Origin: Alphaproteobacteria bacterium UBA7691
GTDB lineage: Bacteria > Pseudomonadota > Alphaproteobacteria > Ferrovibrionales > Ferrovibrionaceae
DNA: 18,094 bases
Direction of reading: 5' to 3'
Assembly: GCA_002482765.1 (NCBI GenBank)
Contig: DLGP01000139.1
Location: 1 to 18,094 of the forward strand
In this document: piece after piece, positions 1 to 6,377 of the stretch
Layout of the letters: each line of letters starts with the position of its first letter
Numbering within the stretch: position 1 is the first letter of the stretch
Program-made: the position numbers and the translations under genes
Notes under the pieces: generated by a model
What the model was told of the DNA's origin: nothing
What the model saw: only the letters and a program-made list of their open reading frames with translations
Database searches by the model: none

Positions 1-347
1 CCGCCCTGATACATCAGCGGATCATGCAGGAATTCCGGCGGCATCTGCGCGCCGCGTGCCTTGCGCACCAGTTCCACATGATTGAGATAAGCCGAGCCAT
101 CGCACCATTGATAGGCGCGCGGCAAAGGCGCCGCCAGCTTGGCCGGATCATAGGGCAGGGCGGCGCCGGCCTGGCCGGCATTCAGCGCGTCATAGGCCGC
201 TTGCAGTTTGGGCGCCGCAACCACCCAGGAATCGAGTGCCAGTTGCAGCGTCGGGATCAGGGTGTCCACCGGCAGCATATGGGCCAGGTCGCGGCTGACC
301 AGACAGAGGCGGCCATCGCGGCCATGCTTGAGCGATGCAAATTTCAT
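1..347 (-). CDS. fahA: fumarylacetoacetate hydrolase family protein, C-terminus beyond window
   Basis: Partial gene; only the first 115 codons are inside the window and no stop is reached. The visible N-terminus (MKFASLKHGRDGRLCLVS, then an Ala/Leu-rich helical stretch, then PLPRAYQWCDGSAYLNHVELVRKARG near residues 75-98) has the look of the FAH-family proteins that end bacterial homogentisate pathways. The family cleaves fumarylacetoacetate to fumarate and acetoacetate in the cytoplasm using a metal-bound catalytic core, but that core lies outside the window, so catalytic residues cannot be checked. The ATG at 345-347 is preceded by a CTGGAG-type ribosome site. It sits 26 nt behind hmgA on the same strand and follows hpd and hmgA in pathway order, which is the main support for the symbol. 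Another FAH-fold hydrolase is the alternative. Confidence 0.82.
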   Translation of the reverse strand, partial: MKFASLKHGRDGRLCLVSRDLAHMLPVDTLIPTLQLALDSWVVAAPKLQAAYDALNAGQAGAALPYDPAKLAAPLPRAYQWCDGSAYLNHVELVRKARGAQMPPEFLHDPLMYQG

Positions 348-373
348 AATCAGTCAACTCCAGAAAAAAAGAT

Positions 374-1537
374 TTATTCGGCGGCCTGGCGGAAACCCTG
401 CGGGTTCCAGGTGCCGACATAGCCGGTGAATTCCACATTCTCGGCAGCCGGGGCCACGTCGAGCGCATCGCGCGTATCCAGCATCACCGCCACTTCATCC
501 AGCATGCGCGGCTGTGTTGTGTCGGTGGCGCGGGCCGCCAACTGGAACGCTTTCGGATGCGGGCCATGCGGGAAGCCGCAGGGATGCAGTGTGATCATGC
601 CGGGATGGATATTGTCACGGCTGAAGAACTGGCCGTGGTGATAGAAGATCACCTCGTCATAATCGTCGTTATTGTGGAAGAAGGGCAGTTTCAGCGCTTC
701 CGGGTCACTTTCCGCCGGGCGCGGCACAAAGGTGCAGACCACGAAGCGGTTGGCCAGGAAGGTGGTATGCGCCGAGGGCGGCAGATGGTAGCGGTGGCTC
801 ATCAGCGGCCGGATATCGCGCCAGTTCAGTTTCACCACCGTCAGGTCGCCCTTCCAGCCCACGGCATCCAGCGGATTGAACGGGTAGGTGACGGTGGAGA
901 GTTGGTCGCGCCGCTTGATCACCACGCGCCAGGTTTGCGTATTGCTCTGCTGCGCCTTGAAGGCTTCGTCCATGGCCGGAATGCCAAGCACGCCGGGATC
1001 AAAGATGGCATGCGGGCCAAGCAGGCCCTTTTCCGGCAGACGGTAGCTGTCATTGGTCGCCTCGATCAGCAACAGCTTGGTTGCTTCGGCCGGCTCCAGG
1101 CGCCACATCGTGCCGCGTGGCAGCATGATGTAATCGCCTTCGCTATAGGTCAGGTGGCCAAAATCGCAGAACAGCGAACCGCTGCCGGCATGCACAAACA
1201 GCAATTCGTCGCCATCGCCATTCCGCACCAGATGATCCATCTTCTGCGCGATGCTGTGATGACGATATTTCACATGGGCATTGCCGAGCAGCAGCTTGGC
1301 AGCCCAGGGCGAGGTATCGCCGGGGCTGAATTTGGTCGTATCGAAGGCGCGCGGTTTCAGCGGGCCATCCCAGTCAATCCAGCCGGTGGGTGGATTGGCA
1401 TGGTAAAAATGTGCTGCCGGGCCGAAAAAGCCTTCCTTGCCCATCTCGCGCTCAAAGCTGCCTTCCGGCAGCGCCACATGAGCCTGGCGCGAAGCGGTGC
1501 CGGCAGAATGCATCATCGGTATCCAGGTCTTGGCCAT
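374..1537 (-). CDS. hmgA: homogentisate 1,2-dioxygenase
   Basis: Encodes 387 residues of a cupin-fold, iron-dependent ring-cleavage dioxygenase that converts homogentisate to maleylacetoacetate in the cytoplasm. The C-terminal half carries the family's metal-site pattern: FFHNNDDYDEV (His288, Glu295) followed about 30 residues later by HPCGFPHGPHP (His324). HLPPSAHTTF (from His251) lies where the family's catalytic histidine is expected. The N-terminal half has a cupin-like stretch, DELLFVHAGSGSLFCDFG, at about 110-127. It is shorter than the roughly 430-445 residue classical HmgA and resembles the compact bacterial form. The ATG is supported by a strong TGGAGGA Shine-Dalgarno 6 nt upstream. 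It lies between hpd (28-nt gap) and fahA (26-nt gap), so it is almost certainly cotranscribed with them from the hpd promoter. The assignment of exact ligands is by alignment from memory. Confidence 0.93.
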   Translation of the reverse strand: MAKTWIPMMHSAGTASRQAHVALPEGSFEREMGKEGFFGPAAHFYHANPPTGWIDWDGPLKPRAFDTTKFSPGDTSPWAAKLLLGNAHVKYRHHSIAQKMDHLVRNGDGDELLFVHAGSGSLFCDFGHLTYSEGDYIMLPRGTMWRLEPAEATKLLLIEATNDSYRLPEKGLLGPHAIFDPGVLGIPAMDEAFKAQQSNTQTWRVVIKRRDQLSTVTYPFNPLDAVGWKGDLTVVKLNWRDIRPLMSHRYHLPPSAHTTFLANRFVVCTFVPRPAESDPEALKLPFFHNNDDYDEVIFYHHGQFFSRDNIHPGMITLHPCGFPHGPHPKAFQLAARATDTTQPRMLDEVAVMLDTRDALDVAPAAENVEFTGYVGTWNPQGFRQAAE

Positions 1538-1565
1538 GGCATTTCCTCCACTAAAGCGAACTAAC

Positions 1566-2636
1566 TCAGGCGTTGGCTTTCAGCACGCCGCGCTTGATCT
1601 GGTCCAGTTCGATTGATTCGAACAGAGCCTTGAAATTGCCCTCGCCAAAGCCGTCATTGCCTTTGCGCTGGATGATCTCGAAAAAGATCGGGCCGATCAC
1701 CGTGTCGGTGAAGATCTGCAACAGCAGGCCCTGGCCTTCGGTGGGGGCGCCATCCACCAGGATGCGCAATTCGCGCAGGCGGGCCAGGTCTTCGCCATGG
1801 TTCGGCACGCGCTTGTCCACGCCGTCGTAATAGGTTTCCAGCGTGTCCTGGAACGGCACGTCGCGGCCGCGCATGCGGCTTACCGTGTCGTAAATGTCGT
1901 CACTGCCCAGCGCCACATGCTGGATGCCTTCGCCATGATAGGCATGCAGGTATTCCATGATCTGCGACTTGTCGTCCGAGCTTTCGTTGATCGGAATGCG
2001 GATCTTGCCGCAGGGGCTGGTCATGGCCTTGGATTTCAGCCCGGTCAGCTTGCCTTCGATGTCGAAATACTTGATCTCGCGGAAGCCGAACAGGCGCTCA
2101 TAGAAATCCGCCCATTCGCCCATGCGGCCACGATGCACATTATGGGTCAGGTGATCGATATAGGTCAGGCCGCAGCCCGGCGGATTGCGCTCGGCGCCCG
2201 GGATCGGCATGAAATCCACATCATAGATGGTGCCGCGTTCGCCATAGCGGTCCACCAGATAGATCAGGCTGTCGCCGATGCCCTTGATCGCCGGAATGTT
2301 GAGTTCCATCGGCCCGGCCTTGCCTTCCACACCCCAAGCGCCCAGCGACCCGGCGCGCTTATAGGCGAAGGCGGCATCCTTGACCCGGAAGGCGATGGCG
2401 CAGATGCAAGGGCCGTGGATGCGGGCAAAACTCTGCGCGAAGCTTGATGGCTCGGCATTGAGGATGAAATTCACATCGCCCTGGCGATACAGCGTGACAT
2501 TCTTGGAGCGATGCTTGGCCACCGCCACAAAGCCCATACGCTCAAACAGCGCGGCCAGCTTCTCCGGCTCCGGCGCGGCATATTCCACGAATTCGAAGCC
2601 GTCGGTGCCCATCGGATTGTCCCAAAGGTCGGCCAT
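1566..2636 (-). CDS. hpd: 4-hydroxyphenylpyruvate dioxygenase
   Basis: Encodes 356 residues of an Fe(II) dioxygenase of the vicinal oxygen chelate fold. It converts 4-hydroxyphenylpyruvate to homogentisate, the entry step for the hmgA and fahA products downstream. Two VOC modules are visible (about 14-145 and 157-325). The iron triad is in place: His162 in TYIDHLTHNVHRG, His240 in GEGIQHVALGSDDI, and Glu320 in GPIFFEIIQRKG. The C-terminal segment GFGEGNFKALFESIE (329-343) is the signature helix that closes over the active site. The reading frame is open further upstream to 2759, but the ATG at 2636 is chosen because MADLWDNPMGTDGFEFVEYA is the family's normal N-terminus and a GGGAGGA site lies 6 nt before it. 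The longer frame would also run through the promoter. First gene of the leftward operon; a divergent MarR gene probably controls it. Confidence 0.96.
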   Translation of the reverse strand: MADLWDNPMGTDGFEFVEYAAPEPEKLAALFERMGFVAVAKHRSKNVTLYRQGDVNFILNAEPSSFAQSFARIHGPCICAIAFRVKDAAFAYKRAGSLGAWGVEGKAGPMELNIPAIKGIGDSLIYLVDRYGERGTIYDVDFMPIPGAERNPPGCGLTYIDHLTHNVHRGRMGEWADFYERLFGFREIKYFDIEGKLTGLKSKAMTSPCGKIRIPINESSDDKSQIMEYLHAYHGEGIQHVALGSDDIYDTVSRMRGRDVPFQDTLETYYDGVDKRVPNHGEDLARLRELRILVDGAPTEGQGLLLQIFTDTVIGPIFFEIIQRKGNDGFGEGNFKALFESIELDQIKRGVLKANA

Positions 2637-2642
2637 TGCGTA

Positions 2643-2649
2643 TCCTCCC
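2643..2649 (-). promoter_or_regulatory. hpd ribosome binding site that fixes the start
   Basis: GGGAGGA on the minus strand, separated from the ATG at 2634-2636 by 6 nt. It rules in the 356-residue hpd start over upstream in-frame starts. Confidence 0.8.
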
Positions 2650-2650
2650 G

Positions 2651-2665
2651 GATGTAAATTGCATC
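2651..2665. promoter_or_regulatory. imperfect palindrome, possible second operator of the hpd promoter
   Basis: GATGTAA-A-TTGCATC has 7-nt arms that pair at 6 of 7 positions. It lies just downstream of the predicted hpd start of transcription (about +2 to +16) and next to the hpd ribosome site. It shares the TGTAA core of the perfect palindrome at 2678-2695. It could be a weaker second binding site for the same regulator; chance is not excluded. Confidence 0.35.
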
Positions 2666-2673
2666 TGGCGCGC

Positions 2674-2701
2674 ATAATAGTTACATTTGTAACTAAATCA
2701 A
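2674..2701 (-). promoter_or_regulatory. sigma-70-like promoter of the hpd-hmgA-fahA operon
   Basis: On the minus strand, a -35 TTGATT (2696-2701) and a -10 TATTAT (2674-2679) are separated by 16 bp. The boxes match the consensus at 4 of 6 and 5 of 6 positions, which is strong for this GC-rich DNA. Transcription would begin near 2667, giving a leader of about 30 nt before the hpd ATG. The spacer is occupied by the 18-bp palindrome, so a bound protein would exclude RNA polymerase. Confidence 0.6.
2678..2695. promoter_or_regulatory. perfect palindromic operator between hpd and the MarR gene
   Basis: TAGTTACATTTGTAACTA consists of two exact 8-nt inverted arms around a TT centre. This is the size and symmetry of a MarR-dimer site. 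It fills the -35/-10 spacer of the hpd promoter and lies 22-39 bp before the start of the divergent MarR gene. It could therefore repress hpd and also autoregulate the regulator. Confidence 0.7.
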
Positions 2702-2716
2702 GAGGGAGTCCGATCC

Positions 2717-3163
2717 GTGGCCAAAGCCGAACAAGCCTCGCGCCTGGTGCTGGAGACATTCCTGCCTTACCGGCTGTCGGTCATGACCAACCGGATCAGC
2801 GGCGCGCTGTCGCGACATTATGCCGAGCGTTTTGGCATCGGTATCCCGGAATGGCGCGTGATCGCCAATCTTGGCCGCCAGCCGGAAATGAGCGCCAATG
2901 AAGTGGTGGAGCGTTCGGCGATGGACAAGGTGACGGTAAGCCGCGCCGTGGCGGCGCTGGAGCAGAAGGGGCTGTTGCAGCGCAGCCGCGATGCCGGCGA
3001 CAAGCGCAAAAGCCAGTTGCGCCTGTCGCCACGCGGCGAGGCGGTTTATGCCGAGATCGTGCCGCTGGCGCTGGGCTTTGAGCGCGACCTGTTGGCGCGG
3101 TTGACGCCGGAGGAACGCGCCGTGCTGGAGCGCGTCATCGCCAAGCTGACCGATGCGGCCTGA
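2717..3163 (+). CDS. MarR-family transcriptional regulator, probable controller of the hpd operon
   Basis: Encodes 148 residues of a dimeric winged-helix repressor. N- and C-terminal helices (about 1-40 and 115-146) form the dimer interface. The DNA-binding domain spans about 43-105, with a recognition helix in SAMDKVTVSRAVAALEQKG (67-85) and a wing carrying the typical D-x-R-x(3)-L pattern within RDAGDKRKSQLRLSPRG (91-107). The start is a GTG, supported by GAGGGA 9 nt upstream; the encoded MAKAEQ N-terminus is plausible. It is divergent from hpd across an 80-bp gap holding a perfect palindrome, the usual layout for a local MarR repressor. By analogy with the family the inducer is probably a pathway aromatic such as homogentisate or 4-hydroxyphenylpyruvate, but this is inference. 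Its end is 17 nt from the convergent LysR gene. Confidence 0.9.
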   Translation: MAKAEQASRLVLETFLPYRLSVMTNRISGALSRHYAERFGIGIPEWRVIANLGRQPEMSANEVVERSAMDKVTVSRAVAALEQKGLLQRSRDAGDKRKSQLRLSPRGEAVYAEIVPLALGFERDLLARLTPEERAVLERVIAKLTDAA

Positions 3164-3180
3164 GGCCAAGAGCTGAGGCG

Positions 3181-4038
3181 TCAGTCGCGCGCAACATTGC
3201 GGAAAGCGGCCGCGAGCGCGGCCAATGCAGCGCCCGGCTTGCCGCCACGCAGCCGGGTATGCAGCAACACCGGCAGGCGCGGTAATGCCGGCAAGCGCAG
3301 CCGAGGGCCGATATCGATGGCGCCGAAAGGCAGCATGCGCGGTGCCAAGGCGCTGATGCCGATGCCGGCCATCACCGCTGCCGCCACCGCCGTCACGCCG
3401 CCGCCGACAAACACTTCGGTCCAGGCAATGCCGGCTTCGTCCAGCAACTGACCGGCAAGCACGCGCACGCCGCAGGGCTCCGCCATGGTGGCCAGCGGCA
3501 GCGGTTCGCCAGGGCGATGCTGCCAGTGCGGCGCGGCGAACCAGCGGAATTGTTCCTCGGCCAGCAATGCGCCGTCATTGCGCCCGGCATGCAGGCGCAC
3601 GATCACGGTATCCAACTCACGCCGGTCGAAACGCTGCAACAACTCGACCGACGAACCGATGCGGATTTCGATCAGCAAATCCGGGTCCTGGGCATTCATG
3701 CGGGCGATCAGTGCCGGCAGTTCCGGTCCTGCCACATGGTCGCTGATGCCGATGGCGAGGCGTTGCCGCGCGCCGGCAAAGCCGGCCAGGGCACGGTCAT
3801 GCATCGCCAGCAAGTCGCGGGCCTGATCCAGGAAGCTGGCGCCTCGTGGTGAAAGCTCCAGATGGCGCGGCGTCCGTTCCAGCAGCCGGCAGCCAAGTCG
3901 CTTTTCCAGCCGTTGCAGCTTCAGGCTGACCGCGCCCTGGGTGGTTTGCAGGGCTTCTGCGGCACGGGTGAAGCTGCCGAGTTCGGCGATGCGGATAAAG
4001 GCCCGCACTGCATCCAGATCAAGGGGTGGTTCGGACAT
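3181..4038 (-). CDS. LysR-family transcriptional regulator
   Basis: Encodes 285 residues. The N-terminal winged helix-turn-helix is clear: LDAVRAFIRIAELGSFTRAA, then ALQTTQGAVSLKLQRLEKRLGCRLLER (about 8-67). A helical linker follows, and then an effector-binding domain (about 92-285) with the usual LAIGISDHV opening. The ATG at 4036-4038 is preferred; a TTG two codons upstream is also in frame, and neither has a good Shine-Dalgarno. It is divergent from the tautomerase gene across about 97 bp, so by LysR convention it probably activates that gene and represses itself. The gap contains a pair of 13-bp direct repeats three helical turns apart, which fits binding by a LysR tetramer. The ligand cannot be read from the sequence. 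Confidence 0.92.
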   Translation of the reverse strand: MSEPPLDLDAVRAFIRIAELGSFTRAAEALQTTQGAVSLKLQRLEKRLGCRLLERTPRHLELSPRGASFLDQARDLLAMHDRALAGFAGARQRLAIGISDHVAGPELPALIARMNAQDPDLLIEIRIGSSVELLQRFDRRELDTVIVRLHAGRNDGALLAEEQFRWFAAPHWQHRPGEPLPLATMAEPCGVRVLAGQLLDEAGIAWTEVFVGGGVTAVAAAVMAGIGISALAPRMLPFGAIDIGPRLRLPALPRLPVLLHTRLRGGKPGAALAALAAAFRNVARD

Positions 4039-4043
4039 TTGCA

Positions 4044-4088
4044 ATGAAAATAGCTGAAATCAGTATCAATGCCATATGAAAATAACTG
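4044..4088. repeat. direct repeat pair in the LysR/tautomerase intergenic region
   Basis: ATGAAAATAGCTG at 4044-4056 recurs as ATGAAAATAACTG at 4076-4088, 12 of 13 identical. The start-to-start distance is 32 bp, close to three helical turns, so both copies face the same side of the DNA. A short inverted element, CTGA-AA-TCAG (4054-4063), overlaps the first copy. Probable regulator binding sites for the adjacent LysR protein. Confidence 0.5.
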
Positions 4089-4135
4089 GCGGTGTCCGAG
4101 TTTTGGCGCGGTCAACAACGGAAAGGGACCAAACG

Positions 4136-4513
4136 ATGCCGCTGCTGCATGTTTCACTGCGGGCCGGAAAGCCGGAAGCCTACCGGCAGGCAATTCTGGA
4201 TGGTTTATATCTGGCGCTGCGCGAAGCGCTGGATGTGCCGGAAGACGACCAGTTCATGACCATCACCGAACATACGGCGGCGAATTTCCGCAAGGGCAAT
4301 GCCTTCGGAATCATCCGCAGCGACGATCTGGTCTATATCCAGATCACCGTGTTCAGCAGCCGCACGGCCGAGCAGAAACGGGCGCTGTTCCGCTGCATTG
4401 CCGCGCGGCTCGGCACAAATCCCGGCATCCGGCCGGAAGATGTGTTTATCAACATCCTGGATGCGCCGAAGGAAAACTGGTCGGTCGGCCACGGGGTGGC
4501 GCAGTTCGTCTGA
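4136..4513 (+). CDS. tautomerase-superfamily protein (MSAD/cis-CaaD-like group)
   Basis: Encodes 125 residues beginning MPLLHVSLRAGKPEAYRQA. Removal of Met would expose the N-terminal proline that acts as the catalytic base in the 4-oxalocrotonate tautomerase superfamily. At about 125 residues it has the double beta-alpha-beta length of the MSAD/cis-CaaD/YrdN-like groups rather than the 60-residue 4-OT. The C-terminal EDVFINILDAPKENWSVGHGVAQF is characteristic of these groups. Counting from the mature proline, an Asp37 and an Arg75 are present as recalled for malonate semialdehyde decarboxylase, but position 73 is Ser rather than Arg, so the substrate is probably different. The frame opens at 4076, but the ATG at 4136 is chosen because it places Pro first and has GAAAGGGA upstream. 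Divergent from the LysR gene that likely controls it. Substrate unknown. Confidence 0.88.
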   Translation: MPLLHVSLRAGKPEAYRQAILDGLYLALREALDVPEDDQFMTITEHTAANFRKGNAFGIIRSDDLVYIQITVFSSRTAEQKRALFRCIAARLGTNPGIRPEDVFINILDAPKENWSVGHGVAQFV

Positions 4514-4536
4514 AGGCGCAAAACAGGCCCGGCTGC

Positions 4537-5175
4537 TCAATCCACCTTGGTTTCGGGCAGCTTGGCCTGTTCGGCGGCCTGCTGTTCGGCGATCTTGCGC
4601 TCGAAATTGGCTTTGCCACGCCGATGCACCAGGAACAGAATCAGGCCAACCAGCGCGAAGACGCAGAGCATGATCAGGCCAAAATCCTTGGCGATATCGC
4701 CCAGCACAGCCTCGAAGGTCTTGCCCAGCAGATACCCGGCCCAGGCAAAGGCATTGGCCCAGACAAAGGCTGCAATGAAATTCAGGGCGGCAAAACGCGG
4801 CCAGCCAATCGGGCTCATGCCCATGGCAAAGGAGGAAAAATTGCGCACGCCGTAGATGAAGCGGAAGGAGAGGATGAAGCCGACATGGTATTTATGCAGC
4901 ATGCCGAGCGCCACGTTGACGCCGCCCTGCAATTTCGGGAAGCGCTTCAGCAGGCGGTGGCCATAGCGGCGGCCGATCCAGAAATAGAGCTGGTCGCCGC
5001 AGAAGCTGCCAAGCCAGGCGGCGGCAATCAGCATATACTGGTTCAGCATCCCCTGGCTGGCGGCGGCACCGGCAAAGATCACAAAGGTCTCGCCTTCCAG
5101 GAAGGCCCAGACAAAAGTGATAATGTAGAACAGGTCTTCGTATTGTTCGATCAGCTTATAGATGTCGAGGTCCAC
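4537..5175 (-). CDS. DedA-family integral membrane protein
   Basis: Encodes 212 residues of a polytopic inner-membrane protein of the DedA/VTT group, whose members are linked to polyprenyl- or phospholipid flipping and membrane homeostasis. Hydrophobic segments fall near 14-40, 45-68, 95-120, 128-152 and 163-184. The family hallmarks are FLEGETFVIFAGAAASQG (25-42) and SFRFIYGVRNFSSFAMGM (103-120); the latter carries the R-x5-R pair (Arg105, Arg111) needed for function in studied members. The charged C-terminal tail is Gln/Glu/Lys-rich. The start is a GTG with an AAAGG site upstream. It lies 23 nt behind the thiS-thiG fusion on the same strand and is probably cotranscribed, with no obvious functional link. 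Length is typical for the family. Substrate not assignable. Confidence 0.9.
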   Translation of the reverse strand: MDLDIYKLIEQYEDLFYIITFVWAFLEGETFVIFAGAAASQGMLNQYMLIAAAWLGSFCGDQLYFWIGRRYGHRLLKRFPKLQGGVNVALGMLHKYHVGFILSFRFIYGVRNFSSFAMGMSPIGWPRFAALNFIAAFVWANAFAWAGYLLGKTFEAVLGDIAKDFGLIMLCVFALVGLILFLVHRRGKANFERKIAEQQAAEQAKLPETKVD

Positions 5176-5198
5176 TTTGGGGCCTTTGCGCTACAGGG

Positions 5199-6185
5199 TC
5201 AGATCAGACCGGCTAGGGGGGAAGAGGGATCGGCATAGCGCTTTTTCGGCATGCGCCCGGCCCGGTAGGCGAGGCGGCCTGCTTCCACCGCCAGCCGCAT
5301 GGCATGCGCCATGCGGATCGGGTCTTTGGCTTCGGCGATGGCGGTATTCATCAACACGCCGTCGCAGCCCAGTTCCATGGCGATGGCGGCATCCGAGGCG
5401 GTGCCAACACCGGCATCCACCAGCACCGGCACACGGGCATTTTCCTTGATAATGCGAATCTGCACCGGATTCTGCACCCCCAGGCCGGAACCAATCGGCG
5501 CCGCCAGCGGCATGATGGCGCAGGCGCCAAGGTCTTCCAGCTTGCGGGCGGCAATCGGATCGTCGGCGCAATACACCATCACGTCGAAGCCCTCGGTCAC
5601 CAGGATTTTGGTGGCAGCCAGGGTCTGCTCCATGTCGGGATACAGCGTCTGCTTGTCGCCCAGCACTTCCAGCTTCACCAGTTTCCAGCCGCCGGCCTCG
5701 CGCGCCAGCCGCAGGGTGCGCAGGGCTTCCTCGGCAGTGAAGCAGCCGGCGGTGTTGGGCAGGTAGGTGTATTTCTTCGGGTCGACATAATCCATCAGCA
5801 TCGGCTGCTTCGGATCGGTCACATTCACCCGGCGCACGGCCACGGTGACGATCTCGGCCCCCGAAGCCTCGATGGCTGCCTTGGTTTCGGCCAGATCCTT
5901 GTACTTGCCGGTGCCAACCAGCAGGCGCGAGTGGAAACGCTGGCCGGCTACTTCAAAATAATCGTCATCCGGGTGCTGGGCGGCATTGCCGCCGCCAATG
6001 AAATGCACGATCTCGATGGCATCGCCATCTTTCAGCGCGGTGGCGGCATAGGCCGAGCGCGGTACGATCTCCCGGTTCAACTCGATGGCAATCTTGCGCG
6101 CATCCAGGTCCAGTTGTGTCAACAAATCAGCGACATTGGCCGCTTGGCCCAGGTCGCGGGTTTCTCCATTGATCGACAGCCGCAT
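5199..6185 (-). CDS. thiSG: fused sulfur carrier ThiS / thiazole synthase ThiG
   Basis: Encodes 328 residues joining two thiamine-biosynthesis proteins that are normally separate. Residues 1-66 are a complete ThiS: MRLSINGETRDL to EIVHFIGGG, beta-grasp fold ending in the glycine tail at 64-66. Residues about 76-328 are ThiG, the TIM-barrel thiazole synthase: FHSRLLVGTGKY, then KLEVLGD with the Schiff-base lysine at 171, then APIGSGLGV (229-237) and VLVDAGVGTASDAAIAMELG (254-273). The frame is continuous across the junction (ATT GGC GGC GGC AAT GCC), so this is not a missed stop in the given sequence. ThiG condenses deoxyxylulose phosphate, dehydroglycine and ThiS-borne sulfur into the thiazole phosphate. 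The ATG at 6185 is chosen as the normal ThiS start with AGGA just upstream, though the frame opens at 6314. No TPP riboswitch is recognisable upstream. Followed by the DedA gene. Confidence 0.93.
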   Translation of the reverse strand: MRLSINGETRDLGQAANVADLLTQLDLDARKIAIELNREIVPRSAYAATALKDGDAIEIVHFIGGGNAAQHPDDDYFEVAGQRFHSRLLVGTGKYKDLAETKAAIEASGAEIVTVAVRRVNVTDPKQPMLMDYVDPKKYTYLPNTAGCFTAEEALRTLRLAREAGGWKLVKLEVLGDKQTLYPDMEQTLAATKILVTEGFDVMVYCADDPIAARKLEDLGACAIMPLAAPIGSGLGVQNPVQIRIIKENARVPVLVDAGVGTASDAAIAMELGCDGVLMNTAIAEAKDPIRMAHAMRLAVEAGRLAYRAGRMPKKRYADPSSPLAGLI

Positions 6186-6377
6186 ACTTCCTGCTCTTTC
6201 CCAGTCTTGGCCGGCCCCGCTTTTATAAATGGTGGCTCCTGGCACCGTGACAATAGAATGTGGCGCATTCAGGGGCAACCACCCAGCTTGGCGGATACCG
6301 GCTGGCAACACCATACTACCTCTTTGTTACATCCTGGCTGTGGTTTACAGTTGGTTCAGGCAAGGAGAATTAGGCAC
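6186..6377. other. divergent intergenic region between thiSG and maiA
   Basis: 192 bp that must hold promoters in both directions. The clearest A/T element is TTTATAAA at 6222-6229, readable as a minus-strand TATAAA -10 for thiSG, but the nearest -35-like TTGTCA (6248-6253) is 20 bp away, longer than ideal. A GTTACAT at 6326-6332 matches one arm of the hpd palindrome. The maiA ribosome site AAGGAG is at 6362-6367. I find no conserved THI-box/TPP riboswitch features on either strand. Confidence 0.3.

Noticed and set aside
557..1564. 335-codon plus-strand frame opposite hmgA
   Set aside because: Shadow of hmgA; no domain is recognisable and hmgA has conserved catalytic motifs across the same span.
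2637..2759. N-terminal extension of hpd
   Set aside because: It would read through the promoter and palindrome and is not part of the conserved protein; the ATG at 2636 has an excellent ribosome site.
6186..6377. TPP riboswitch expected upstream of thiSG
   Set aside because: I searched both strands for the CUGAGA and GCGUAGGGA-type conserved segments and found only fragmentary resemblance (GGGTGG, CCCTGAA), without the required order.
5304..6377. Long upstream extension of the maiA reading frame on the plus strand
   Set aside because: The first 358 codons run antisense through thiSG, have no recognisable domain, and the maiA ATG has its own ribosome site.
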